A stretch of DNA of 64,000 nt from Xylophilus sp. GOD-11R (GTDB taxonomy: Bacteria; Pseudomonadota; Gammaproteobacteria; Burkholderiales; Burkholderiaceae_C): contig NZ_CP137854.1 in NCBI RefSeq assembly GCF_033546935.1, positions 4,340,001 through 4,404,000 on the forward strand. The letters run 5' to 3'. Position numbers and translations under genes: made by a program. Positions 16,760 through 24,672 of this stretch are shown here, piece by piece. Positions within the stretch are counted from its first letter, which is position 1, and every line of letters begins with the position of its first letter. Under the pieces are notes generated by a model. That model searched no databases. It saw only the letters and a program-made list of their open reading frames with translations, and had not been told where the DNA came from.

Positions 16760-18189
16760 TCCGCCGCGGCACGCTCACCGCGATCGGCCTGGCCGCCTGC
16801 CTGGCCGGCTGCGCCACCCACCCGGTCGGCCCCGACTACCAGGCGGCCGACCCGCTGCAGGCGGCGCACCCGGCGTCGGCCGGCGCCTTCCTGTCGGCGG
16901 AACCGGCCACCGCCTCGGTCGCGCCGCTGCCGGACCACTGGTGGCGGCTCTACCAGGATCCTCGGCTCGACGCGCTGGTGCAGCAGGCCTTCGCCCACAA
17001 CACCGACCTGCGCCAGGCGGTCGCCAATCTCGAACGCGAGCAGGCGGTCGACCAGGAAATTCGCGGCGCACAGCGGCCTTCCATCGCGGTGGGCGGCGGG
17101 CCTTCCTACGGCCACAAGTCGGGCATCGACCTGGTCAAGCCCGGCTTCACGCCGCCGAGCACCTTCAATTACAGCTCGCAGGCCAGCCTGTCGTACCAGC
17201 TCGACCTGTTCGGCCAGATCCGGCGCGCCATCGAGGCGGCCGAAGCCGGTACCGGATCGGCCGAAGCCGCGGTCGATCTGGTGCGGGTGAACGTGGCGGC
17301 CGGCACCGCGCGGGCCTATGCCGAGGTCTGCTCGACCGGCCTGCGACTGCGCAGCGCCCGCACCTCGGTCGACCTGCAGCAGCAGGCGGTCACGCTGTCG
17401 GACCGTCTGCAGCAGGCCGGCAAAGTGGGCGTGATCGATGCCGCCCGCGCCCGTGGACAGCTCGAGCAATTGCGCGCCGCGCTGCCGCCGCTGCAGGCCC
17501 GGCGGCAAACCGCGCTGTACCGGCTGGCCACGCTCACCGGATCGCCGCCGCGCGAGTTTCCGAGCGAGGTGACCGACTGCGTGCAACCGCCGCAACTGGC
17601 CGGCGCGATTCCGGTGGGCGACGGCGCCGCACTGCTGCGCCGGCGGCCCGACATCCGCCAGGCCGAGCGCGGCATCGCCGCGGCCACTGCGCGCATCGGC
17701 GTGGCGACGGCCGATCTCTATCCCAAGGTGTCGCTGGGCATCGCAGCGGCCAGCACCGGCCGCATGAACGACTTCGGCGGCTCCGACACCTTCGGCTACA
17801 GCCTCGGGCCGCTGATCTCCTGGACGATTCCCAACACCGGCGCGGCGCAGGCCCGCATAGCGCAGGCCGAAGCCTCCACCCGGGCCGCCGTGGCCCGGTT
17901 CGACGGCACGGTGCTCAACGCCCTGCGCGAAACCGAGACGGCCCTGAGCGCCTACGCCCGCGAGCTCGATCGGCGCGCCGCACTGCAGGCGGCGCGCGAC
18001 CAGGGCGCCGTGGTGGCCGACCAGGCCCGCCAGCTCTATCGCAACGGCAAGACCGGCTCGCTGGACGCGCTGGACGCCGAACGCGCACTCGCCGCCAACG
18101 AAGCGGCGCTGGCCGCCTCCGACGCGCAGCTGGCCGACGACCAGGTCAGCCTGTTCCTGGCCCTGGGCGGCGGCTGGGAAAACCCCTGA
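16756..18189 (+). CDS. RND-type outer-membrane efflux lipoprotein (NodT/OprM family)
   Basis: 477 aa from GTG 16756. Lipoprotein signal MIRRGTLTAIGLAACLAGC, with lipidated Cys at 19. Two OEP repeats follow, containing WWRLYQDPRLDALVQQAF, LDLFGQIRRAIEAAEAG and LLRRRPDIRQAERGIAAATARIG, the classical NodT signature. It forms the outer-membrane channel for the FUSC/HlyD pump encoded just upstream; the start overlaps the hlyD stop by 4 nt. It ends the operon, with no obvious terminator before the convergent phasin gene. Confidence 0.93.
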   Translation: MIRRGTLTAIGLAACLAGCATHPVGPDYQAADPLQAAHPASAGAFLSAEPATASVAPLPDHWWRLYQDPRLDALVQQAFAHNTDLRQAVANLEREQAVDQEIRGAQRPSIAVGGGPSYGHKSGIDLVKPGFTPPSTFNYSSQASLSYQLDLFGQIRRAIEAAEAGTGSAEAAVDLVRVNVAAGTARAYAEVCSTGLRLRSARTSVDLQQQAVTLSDRLQQAGKVGVIDAARARGQLEQLRAALPPLQARRQTALYRLATLTGSPPREFPSEVTDCVQPPQLAGAIPVGDGAALLRRRPDIRQAERGIAAATARIGVATADLYPKVSLGIAAASTGRMNDFGGSDTFGYSLGPLISWTIPNTGAAQARIAQAEASTRAAVARFDGTVLNALRETETALSAYARELDRRAALQAARDQGAVVADQARQLYRNGKTGSLDALDAERALAANEAALAASDAQLADDQVSLFLALGGGWENP

Positions 18190-18210
18190 CGGCGCGCCGG
18201 GCCACCGGAC

Positions 18211-18612
18211 TCAGCCAGCGCTCAGCCGCTTGACGTTGGCAACGGCTCGGCGGCTGATCGGCTCCATGCCCTTGCCCAGGATGGACCACGAGGCGCGTTG
18301 CCATTGGCGCTCGAAGGAGCGCATGGTCGGCGCGCGGTGGGTCAGCGGAAACCAGAAGGCCATGGCCATCTGCCAGGCCATGCGCTGCTGGGTCTGCACG
18401 ACCTGGCCGAACATGGCGATCCACGACTCCTGGAAGGCCGCGACCTTCTCGTCGCTCATCAGTTTGAATTCGTCGCGGTCGCGTTGCGACGGCGACGCGC
18501 CCGCCAGGGCCATGCGGCCCAGCCGATGGGCCACGACCTGCGGTACGGCGAAGGCCAGTTCGGTGGTCTGGGCAGCAAGGGATCGTGCCCCGCGCATGTG
18601 GTGAACGGTCAT
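18211..18612 (-). CDS. phasin-like PHA granule-associated protein
   Basis: 133 aa. Mostly helical, with the pattern of polyhydroxyalkanoate granule proteins: PQVVAHRLGRMALAG, FQESWIAMFGQVVQTQQRMAWQ and ending VANVKRLSAG. The ATG at 18612 has GGGAGAG at good spacing. Phasins coat storage granules; no other PHA gene is nearby. The family match rests on overall pattern rather than catalytic residues. Confidence 0.7.
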   Translation of the reverse strand: MTVHHMRGARSLAAQTTELAFAVPQVVAHRLGRMALAGASPSQRDRDEFKLMSDEKVAAFQESWIAMFGQVVQTQQRMAWQMAMAFWFPLTHRAPTMRSFERQWQRASWSILGKGMEPISRRAVANVKRLSAG

Positions 18613-18739
18613 GGCTATCTCTCCCGGTTGAAACGACCGGCCCATGATGCGCCCCGCTTCCCCGGCCGGCGTGGGAGGAATACCACGTCCACGATAGGTA
18701 GATGCGCCCAGTCGGCCCTCACTCGGGCCGCAGGCAGCG

Positions 18740-19075
18740 TCAATCGGCGCCTTCGAGCAGATGGCGTTTATCTCGCACGTCGCGCCAGTCGGCATGGTCG
18801 GCCGGGGGCGCCTGGGTGCGGCGGATGGGTTTCCAGCGCGGGTCCTGCGCCAGCCGGGCATTGAGCGCGATATAGGGCTGCTGCTCCGGCGTAGCCTCGG
18901 CCGCATTCACGATGGCGCCGACCGGGCACTCGGCCACGCAGACCGAGCAGTCGATGCAGCCGACCGGATCGATCGCCAGGAAGTTGGGTCCCTCGACGAA
19001 GCAGTCCATCGGACAGACCTCGACGCAGTCGGTGTATTTGCAGCGGATGCAGGGCTCGGTGACGATGAAAGGCAC
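18740..19075 (-). CDS. 7Fe/8Fe ferredoxin (FdxA-like)
   Basis: 111 aa from GTG 19075, preceded by GGAGA. Two cluster motifs: CIRCKYTDCVEVCPMDCF (CxxCx4CxxxCP) and CIDCSVCVAECPVGAI (CxxCxxCxxxCP), the pattern of Azotobacter-type FdxA ferredoxins with a [3Fe-4S] and a [4Fe-4S] cluster. It starts 11 nt after the siderophore-interacting reductase on the same strand, so it may be that enzyme's electron partner. Confidence 0.88.
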   Translation of the reverse strand: MPFIVTEPCIRCKYTDCVEVCPMDCFVEGPNFLAIDPVGCIDCSVCVAECPVGAIVNAAEATPEQQPYIALNARLAQDPRWKPIRRTQAPPADHADWRDVRDKRHLLEGAD

Positions 19076-19086
19076 GCCGTCTCCGC

Positions 19087-19842
19087 TCAACCGCCGCGCG
19101 GCGCCTCGAAGCCGGCCTCGCCATCTTTCCAATAGGCGGCGGCGCTGATCGCGTAACGGTCATGGCCTTTTTCCTCGACCAGAAACCGGCGCAATTCGGC
19201 GCTGGTGCGGCCTTCGCCGGCGCACCAGGCGTAGCCCTCGCCCGGCGGCAGCGCCAGCGCGCGCACCGCATCGACCAGGCCCTGGTTGCCGTCGACCCAC
19301 TGCACCGACAGCGCGGCGCGGCTCGCCAGCGCCCGGCGGTCGCCCGGCTCCGGCACGGTGGCGACGACGATGGCGCGGGTGGTGGCGGGCAGCTCTTCGA
19401 GCCGGCGGGCGATGGCCGGCAGCGCGGTCGCGTCGCCGACCAGCAAGTGCCAGTCGAAATCGGTCGGCACCACCGAGGAGCCGCGCGGCCCGGCGATGAA
19501 GGCGGCCTGACCGGGCGCGGCCTGCGCGGCCCAGGTGGAGGCCGGGCCGTCGCCGTGCAGCACGAATTCGAGCGTGAGTTCGTTGCGCACCGGGTCGTAG
19601 TGGCGCGGGGTGTAGTCGCGCATGGCCTGGGCGTCGGTACCGGGGTTCACGATGAATTTCAGGTGATCGTCGAAGGAGGCGCTGATGAAGCCGGCAAGCT
19701 CGGCGCCGCCGAGCACGACACGGCGGAAGCTCGGCCCCGGCGCATCGACGCGCAGCACCTGCAGCTGACGCCGCACGATGTCGTGCCGCACGCGCTGCGC
19801 CCGGCGGGGCGAGACGATGTCGGAATCGATGGAGTTGGACAT
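19087..19842 (-). CDS. siderophore-interacting FAD protein (ferric-siderophore reductase, ViuB/YqjH type)
   Basis: 251 aa. N-terminal FAD-binding domain (FRRVVLGGAELAGF, ARHYDP-like TPRHYDPVRNELTLEFVLHG) and C-terminal NADPH domain (WHLLVGDATALPAIARRLEELP, YAWCAGEG), characteristic of the SIP family that reduces Fe(III)-siderophores in the cytoplasm. Upstream gene of a two-gene unit with the ferredoxin. Divergent from a MarR regulator, with two matching 17-bp operators in between. That is a variant of the E. coli yqjH/yqjI pair, in which the regulator is PadR-like. Confidence 0.9.
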   Translation of the reverse strand: MSNSIDSDIVSPRRAQRVRHDIVRRQLQVLRVDAPGPSFRRVVLGGAELAGFISASFDDHLKFIVNPGTDAQAMRDYTPRHYDPVRNELTLEFVLHGDGPASTWAAQAAPGQAAFIAGPRGSSVVPTDFDWHLLVGDATALPAIARRLEELPATTRAIVVATVPEPGDRRALASRAALSVQWVDGNQGLVDAVRALALPPGEGYAWCAGEGRTSAELRRFLVEEKGHDRYAISAAAYWKDGEAGFEAPRGG

Positions 19843-19873
19843 GTGGATGATTCCTGGCGGCTTTCCGCCAAGT

Positions 19874-19890
19874 GGTTGACAATATCATCC
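19874..19890. promoter_or_regulatory. MarR operator copy 1
   Basis: GGTTGACAATATCATCC, an imperfect palindrome (GGTTGA-N5-TCATCC) in the gap between the SIP gene and marR. It shares TTGAYAAWRTCAWCC with a second copy 31 bp away. Confidence 0.6.
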
Positions 19891-19893
19891 ATC

Positions 19894-20361
19894 ATGCGAC
19901 CTACGATTGATAAAGTCAACCATTCCGGTGACGACGTGCTGGACATCGTCCACACCGTCATGCACCAGGTGCGTTCGCTGCAATACCGCGTGCTGCGCGA
20001 CGGACCACACGACATCACCCACATGGACAGCCGGGTGCTCGGCTATTTCGGCCGGCATCCGGGCGCCACGCAAAGCGAGCTGGCGGCCTTCAGCGGGCGC
20101 GACAAGGCGCAGCTCGCCCGGCTGGTGAAAGGCCTGCGCGACCGCGGCCTGCTGCAGGCCACGGCCGACCAAGCCGACCGGCGCAACGTGCATCTGCATC
20201 TCACCGCCGAGGGCGAAGCCGTGCAGGCCGCGCTGCGGCAGCAGGCGCAGCGCCTGGGCGAGAAGGCGGTGGCCGGCTTCAGCGACGAAGACCGCGCCCG
20301 CCTGGCCGGCCTGTTGCGCCGGGTGCAGGCCAACCTGGACGCCGCGGACCCAGCGCCCTGA
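19894..20361 (+). CDS. MarR-family transcriptional regulator
   Basis: 155 aa. HTH region with TQSELAAFSGRDKAQLARLVKGL, then the wing DQADRRNVHLHLTAEG. Divergent from the siderophore-reductase/ferredoxin pair, which it probably controls. Two 17-bp near-identical operators overlap its upstream region and its first codons, implying strong autorepression. ATG 19894 is the natural start; the second operator would then lie inside codons 4-10. Confidence 0.88.
   Translation: MRPTIDKVNHSGDDVLDIVHTVMHQVRSLQYRVLRDGPHDITHMDSRVLGYFGRHPGATQSELAAFSGRDKAQLARLVKGLRDRGLLQATADQADRRNVHLHLTAEGEAVQAALRQQAQRLGEKAVAGFSDEDRARLAGLLRRVQANLDAADPAP
19905..19921. promoter_or_regulatory. MarR operator copy 2 (inside marR 5' end)
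   Basis: GATTGATAAAGTCAACC has a TTGA-N5-TCAA palindromic core and matches copy 1 in the same orientation at 11 of 17 positions, including the TTGA and TCA half-sites. It falls within the first codons of marR. Confidence 0.55.
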
Positions 20362-20419
20362 GTCACGACGCGGTCATTCATCTGCGCGAACATGCCGGGC
20401 CAACCGAGGAAAGCTCCCC

Positions 20420-21334
20420 ATGTCGCCAAGCCAGATCCCCGACAACGACCACCTGCTGCAGCGCATCTCGCGCGACCTGGTCGACAGCTACGACGAAGAG
20501 CTGGAGCTCGAACTCGAGGACCGCGCTTTCGACGCCGAGGGCAACATCACCCAGGACGACAAGGTCGCGCGGCAAGCGTATTTCCGCGAGCTGTTCCGGC
20601 TGCAGGGCGAGCTGGTCAAGCTGCAGGACTGGGTGCAGCACAGCGGGCAGAAAGTGGTGATCTTGTTCGAGGGCCGCGACGCCGCGGGCAAGGGCGGGGT
20701 CATCAAGCGCATCACCCAGCGGCTCAATCCGCGCGTGGTGCGCGTGGCCGCGCTGCCGGCGCCCAACGACCGCGAACGCACCCAGTGGTATTTCCAGCGC
20801 TACGTGGCCCATCTGCCGGCCGCCGGCGAGATGGTGCTGTTCGACCGCAGCTGGTACAACCGCGCCGGCGTCGAGCGGGTCATGGGCTTTTGCGACGACG
20901 CCGAATACGAGGAGTTCTTCCGCTCGGTGCCCGATTTCGAACGCATGCTGGTGCGCTCGGGCATCAAGGTGATCAAGTACTGGTTCTCCATCACCGACGA
21001 AGAACAGCACCTGCGCTTCCTGGGCCGCATCCACGACCCGCTCAAGCAGTGGAAGCTGAGCCCGATGGACCTGGAAAGCCGCCGCCGCTGGGAGGCCTAC
21101 ACCAAGGCCAAGGAAACCATGCTGGAACGCACCCACATCGCCGAGGCGCCGTGGTGGCTGGTGCCGGCCGACGACAAGAAAAAGGCGCGGCTGAACTGCA
21201 TCTCGCACCTGCTCGGCCAGCTGCCCTACCAGGCGGTGCAGCATCCGCCGGTGGAACTGCCGGCGCGGGTGCGCAACCCCGACTACCTGCGCAACCCGCC
21301 GCCGCCGGAGATGACGGTTCCGCAGCTCTACTGA
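20420..21334 (+). CDS. ppk2: polyphosphate kinase 2
   Basis: 304 aa single-domain PPK2. Walker A FEGRDAAGKGGVIKRI, the conserved ALPAPNDRERTQWYFQRYV, the Walker B/lid region VLFDRSWYNRAGVERVMGF and a C-terminal APWWLVPADDKKKARLN. These enzymes transfer phosphate between polyphosphate and (d)NDP/NMP. An acidic N-terminal tail (YDEELELELEDRAF) is typical of the short class I group. Apparently monocistronic. Confidence 0.95.
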   Translation: MSPSQIPDNDHLLQRISRDLVDSYDEELELELEDRAFDAEGNITQDDKVARQAYFRELFRLQGELVKLQDWVQHSGQKVVILFEGRDAAGKGGVIKRITQRLNPRVVRVAALPAPNDRERTQWYFQRYVAHLPAAGEMVLFDRSWYNRAGVERVMGFCDDAEYEEFFRSVPDFERMLVRSGIKVIKYWFSITDEEQHLRFLGRIHDPLKQWKLSPMDLESRRRWEAYTKAKETMLERTHIAEAPWWLVPADDKKKARLNCISHLLGQLPYQAVQHPPVELPARVRNPDYLRNPPPPEMTVPQLY

Positions 21335-21361
21335 GCTTCCCTGATTTCAGGCGTATCCCTG

Positions 21362-21386
21362 AACGGTATAAACTGTTTATACCGTT
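21362..21386. promoter_or_regulatory. perfect 25-bp palindrome (12-1-12) upstream of H1-like/RHH gene
   Basis: AACGGTATAAAC (21362-21373), one T, then GTTTATACCGTT (21375-21386): arms match at all 12 positions. It contains TATAAAC/TATACC promoter-like hexamers and ends directly at the AAGGAG ribosome site of the next gene (ATG 21402). The position and symmetry suit an autorepressor operator for a dimeric ribbon-helix-helix protein. Confidence 0.75.
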
Positions 21387-21401
21387 TAAGGAGATTCGCG
21401 C

Positions 21402-21914
21402 ATGGAAAACACTGCATCCGAGACCAAGTCCGCGACCGCCACCGCGCCGGTAAAGGCCAAGGCGCCCAAGGCTGCCCAGGTCGCCGTGAAGAAGACCACC
21501 GCCAAGTCGGCCACCGCGCCCCGGACGGCAGTCGCCAAGACGCCGAAGCTCGCCAAGCCGGTCAAGCCGCCGGTCGCCGCCCAGCCGAAGCCGGCCGCCA
21601 CGAAGCGCGCCGTCGCTGCCAAGCCGCCCAAGGTCGAGAAGGTGGCCAAGGTCGAGAAGGTCGAAAAAGCCGAGAAGCCCGTCAAGCCGGCCAAGGCCGA
21701 GAAGCTGGTGCGCGACAGCTTCACCATCCCGCGCGGCGAATACGCCCTGCTCCAGGAACTCAAGCTGCGTTGCGCCCAACTCGGCCGCGAAACCCGCAAG
21801 AGCGAAGTCCTGCGCGCCGGTCTCCAGGCGCTTAAGGCCCTGGACGACGCTGCCCTGCTGGCCATCTTCGGCCAGGTGCCGGTCATCAAGACCGGCCGCC
21901 CTTCGCGCGACTGA
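21402..21914 (+). CDS. histone-H1-like Lys/Ala/Pro-rich protein with C-terminal RHH-like domain
   Basis: 170 aa in two parts. Residues 1-102 are a low-complexity Lys/Ala/Pro/Val tract (repeats such as KVEKVEKAEKPVKPAKAEK), like AlgP or histone-H1-like bacterial proteins that coat DNA. Residues 103-155 are folded: a strand (RDSFTIPRGEY) then two helices (LLQELKLRCAQLGRE, KSEVLRAGLQALKAL), matching the ribbon-helix-helix layout. A perfect palindrome abuts its ribosome site and a hairpin terminator follows, so it is an independent, probably self-regulated gene. I infer DNA binding; no target is known. Confidence 0.7.
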   Translation: MENTASETKSATATAPVKAKAPKAAQVAVKKTTAKSATAPRTAVAKTPKLAKPVKPPVAAQPKPAATKRAVAAKPPKVEKVAKVEKVEKAEKPVKPAKAEKLVRDSFTIPRGEYALLQELKLRCAQLGRETRKSEVLRAGLQALKALDDAALLAIFGQVPVIKTGRPSRD

Positions 21915-21937
21915 CCGCTCGCGGCGCGCACCCCACG

Positions 21938-21975
21938 AAAAAGCCGCCGGGCCGTGAGGCCGGGCGGCTTTTTTT
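21938..21975. terminator. rho-independent terminator
   Basis: AAAAAGCCGCC (stem and A-tract), inner GGGCC-GTGA-GGCCG, then GGCGGCT followed by seven T. It serves the H1-like gene on plus and possibly, through the A-tract, the convergent Bug gene. Confidence 0.85.
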
Positions 21976-21999
21976 ACCGACAGGGATCGTGCGACGCCA

Positions 22000-22992
22000 T
22001 CAGTCGGCGTACACGCCGGCGGCCTTGATGATCGGCGTCCACTTGGCGATCTCGGCGGCCACGAACTTCTTGTGCTCGGCCGGCTCCACGCGCTTGTCGC
22101 TGGCGACCACGGCGCCCAGGCCTTCCTCGTTCTTCACGAAGGTCGGATCCTTCAGCGCCACCTTCAGCGCGTCGTTGATCTTCTTGACCACCGCCGGCGG
22201 CGTGCCCTTGGGCGCGTACAGGCCGTGCCAGATGGTCACTTCGAAGTTGGGCACGCCCACTTCCTGCATCGTCGGCAGGTCCTTCAGGCCGGGCGTGGTC
22301 AGGCGCTTGGCGGTGGTCACCGCGTAGGCCTTGACTTTCTTGCCCTCGATCTGCTGGCTGGTGTTGGTGGTCTGGTCGCACAGCAGGTCGACCTGGTTGC
22401 CCATCAGGTCGGCGATGGCCGGGGCCGCGCCCTTGTACGGCACGCCGGTCAGTTCGGTCTTGATGGCGCTCTGGAACAGCAGGCCGCACAGGTGCGAGGC
22501 CGAGCCGATGCCGGCGTTGGCCAGGTTGATCGTGCTCTTGTTGGCCGCGATGTAGCTGGTCAGTTCCTTGTAGTTGCTGGCTGGCAGGTTGGGCTTGCCG
22601 ATCAGCGTCATCGGCACGTCGTTGATGACGCCGAGGTAAGCAAAGTCGTTCTCGACGTCGAAGGGCAGCTTGCGGTAGAGGCCCGGCATCGTCGCCATGC
22701 CGATGTGGTTGAGCAGCAGGGTGTAGCCGTCCGGTGCCGCGCGGGCGACCTTGGCGGTGCCGATGGAGCTGCCGGCGCCGGCCGTGTTGTCGACGACGAT
22801 GGTGGCGCCGCCCAGGGGCTTGATGAGGGCCTGGGCTAGGTCACGGGCCACGCGGTCGGTGGGGCCGCCGGCGGTGAAGGGAACCACGATGGTGATGGTG
22901 CGGCCGGCGGCCGGGAACTCCTGGGCCTGGGCACCGAAGGCCACCAGGGCGGTCACCGCTGCAAGGACGGAATAGGAGAAAAGCTTTGGCAT
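22000..22992 (-). CDS. Bug-family (TTT) periplasmic substrate-binding protein
   Basis: 330 aa with signal peptide MPKLFSYSVLAAVTALVAFGAQA and the Bug signature ITIVVPFTAGGPTDRVARDLA, then VDNTAGAGSSIGTAKVARAAPDGYTLL. Solitary: no permease or enzyme gene adjoins it, so it is one of the orphan Bug proteins that share a distant TctAB or act as sensors. The ligand is probably a carboxylate. About 200 bp without genes follow its start, with no recognisable operator. Confidence 0.92.
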   Translation of the reverse strand: MPKLFSYSVLAAVTALVAFGAQAQEFPAAGRTITIVVPFTAGGPTDRVARDLAQALIKPLGGATIVVDNTAGAGSSIGTAKVARAAPDGYTLLLNHIGMATMPGLYRKLPFDVENDFAYLGVINDVPMTLIGKPNLPASNYKELTSYIAANKSTINLANAGIGSASHLCGLLFQSAIKTELTGVPYKGAAPAIADLMGNQVDLLCDQTTNTSQQIEGKKVKAYAVTTAKRLTTPGLKDLPTMQEVGVPNFEVTIWHGLYAPKGTPPAVVKKINDALKVALKDPTFVKNEEGLGAVVASDKRVEPAEHKKFVAAEIAKWTPIIKAAGVYAD

Positions 22993-23193
22993 GGAAAGGG
23001 TTCCTCGGAGCTCGGCAAGAGAGGTGAAAAGGGCGCCGATCTTATGCAGCCTCCCCCCACCCGCTGGAGGGTGGAAACACCTAATGAAAGGTCTCTTGCG
23101 GCCCCCGTCGCCATCGGCTAGAGGAAGCGCGGCGATCGCCCCGCGCGAGTCGTCAGCTTTCTGAAAGCTTCGAACCCCCGAACCCGGTGCCGG
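22993..23193. other. intergenic stretch between Bug gene and psd
   Basis: Contains the promoter side of the Bug gene. At 23155-23169 there is a perfect 7-1-7 inverted repeat (AGCTTTC-T-GAAAGCT) 25 nt beyond the psd stop, without a T-tract, possibly a weak transcription end. Nothing else is recognised. Confidence 0.35.
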
Positions 23194-24051
23194 TCAGGCG
23201 CTGGCGACCGGCCAGTCGGCCATCGGCTCGCCCAGCCGCACGGCGCCGCCCGGCGCCCAGCCGGACTCGAACCGCAGCGGTGCGTTCGGGAACAGCAGCA
23301 CCACGGTGGAGCCCAGCATGAAGCGCCCCATCTCCTCGCCCTTTTTCAGGCGGATCTGCTCGTCGGAATAGTCCCAGTGCCGGATCTCGCCGTCGCGTCG
23401 GGGGTTGACCGTGCCGTGCCAGACGGTCGCCATGCTGCCGACGATGGTGGCGCCCACCAGCGCCAGCACGAAGGGGCCGGCCTCGCCGTCGAACACGCAC
23501 ACCACCCGCTCGTTGCGGGCGAACAGGCCCGGCACGCCGCGCGCGGTGACCGGGTTCACCGAGAACAGGTCGCCCGGCACGTAGACCATGCGGCGCAGCA
23601 CGCCGTCGCAGGGCATGTGGATGCGGTGGTAGTCGCGCGGGCTCAGGTAGATGGTGGCGAAGTGGCCGTCGTCGAAGCGGCGCGCCAGGGTCTCGTCGCC
23701 GCCGACCAGCGCGCAGGTCGAATAGCGGTGGCCCTTGGCCTGCACGATCTGGTCGTGGGCGATGGGGCCGAACTGGCTGATGGCGCCGTCGACCGGGCTG
23801 ACCAGCGCGGTGTCGGCGATCGGCCGGGCGCCCTCGCGCAGCGCGCGGGTGAAGAAGTCGTTGAAGGTGGCGTAGTGCGCCGGATTGGGGTCAGCCGCCT
23901 CGGACATGTCCACGCCGTACTTGCGGATGAACCAGCGGATCAGCCCGACCGTGCGGGCGCCGCCCTCGTGGCCGGCGACACGGCCGGCGAAACGGGTCAA
24001 CGCCTTCTTGGGCAAGGCGTACTGGGGCAGGACGGGAAGGCGTGGATGCAA
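23194..24051 (-). CDS. psd: phosphatidylserine decarboxylase proenzyme
   Basis: 285 aa from TTG 24051. That start aligns with the normal N-terminus of beta-proteobacterial Psd (xxRLPVLPQYALPKKALT); the longer ATG 24159 start would add 36 Pro/Arg-rich residues. The proenzyme self-cleaves at the visible LGST (FMLGSTVVLLF), converting Ser to the pyruvoyl cofactor. Other landmarks are FNDFFTRALREGARP, SPVDGAISQFG, and HFATIYLSPRDYHRIHMPCDG with the catalytic His. It makes phosphatidylethanolamine from phosphatidylserine in the inner membrane. It may be co-transcribed with the DHp-like gene upstream. Confidence 0.93.
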   Translation of the reverse strand: MHPRLPVLPQYALPKKALTRFAGRVAGHEGGARTVGLIRWFIRKYGVDMSEAADPNPAHYATFNDFFTRALREGARPIADTALVSPVDGAISQFGPIAHDQIVQAKGHRYSTCALVGGDETLARRFDDGHFATIYLSPRDYHRIHMPCDGVLRRMVYVPGDLFSVNPVTARGVPGLFARNERVVCVFDGEAGPFVLALVGATIVGSMATVWHGTVNPRRDGEIRHWDYSDEQIRLKKGEEMGRFMLGSTVVLLFPNAPLRFESGWAPGGAVRLGEPMADWPVASA

Positions 24052-24174
24052 GGGCGGGTCCGGTTGGCGCGGGCGGGGTGGCCCGAAGGTGGCGGCGATT
24101 CTAGTCGTGCCATGGGCAGCGAACGCTTGCACGGTATCCGGGTGAAACGCGCACCGCATGCCCGGCCGGCGCCG

Positions 24175-24579
24175 TCAGGGGGGCGTGCCCTGCTCCTGCT
24201 GCTTTTGGCCGGTGCGCAGCCCGCCGACGATGCGCTCCAGGCTGGCGGCCACCTGTTCGAGCTGGTCGTCCATGGTGTCGCAGCGGATGCGCATCTGCAT
24301 CCGCATGGTCCGCACCGTCTCGCCGTTGCTGCCGGCCTGCTCGGCCAGGCAGCGGTCGAGCCAGGCGAGGTCCATGCGCAGGCCGATCAGCAGGCTGTCG
24401 ATCTGCGCATGGATCTCCTTGGCCAGCCGGGCCCGCTCCTCTTCGCGCGCACCGGCGTGGCGCCCGCCGCCGTTGGCCGACGGCGTCTGGCGCGGACCGA
24501 TGGGCCGGCTGCGCGCGACCACCGCCGCGCGCGGAGCGGCCGGGCCACGCGGGCTGGGAGTGTTGGCGTTGGCAGGCAT
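24175..24579 (-). CDS. isolated HisKA_3-type dimerisation (DHp)-like protein
   Basis: 134 aa. After a disordered Pro/Arg/Ala-rich head (1-45), residues 46-80 read EEERARLAKEIHAQIDSLL then IGLRMDLAWLDRCL. This is the H-box and first helix of NarX/DegS-type histidine kinases (usually ER.RLARELHD..GQ.L..L.M.L..L), with candidate phospho-acceptor His57. Residues 85-125 form a second helix (MRMQMRIRCDTMDDQLEQ), completing a DHp hairpin. There is no HATPase domain: the frame ends at 24175 and psd follows. It could be a phosphotransfer or dominant partner protein, or a relic of a kinase. No response regulator is adjacent. Confidence 0.55.
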   Translation of the reverse strand: MPANANTPSPRGPAAPRAAVVARSRPIGPRQTPSANGGGRHAGAREEERARLAKEIHAQIDSLLIGLRMDLAWLDRCLAEQAGSNGETVRTMRMQMRIRCDTMDDQLEQVAASLERIVGGLRTGQKQQEQGTPP

Positions 24580-24672
24580 GCCAGAGTCATAGCAACGGAT
24601 GTGCCGGACCCGTGTTCATTCTGGTGCTCGGAACGATTGTTACTTCTTCGCTCCGTCGACACGTCGCCTGCG

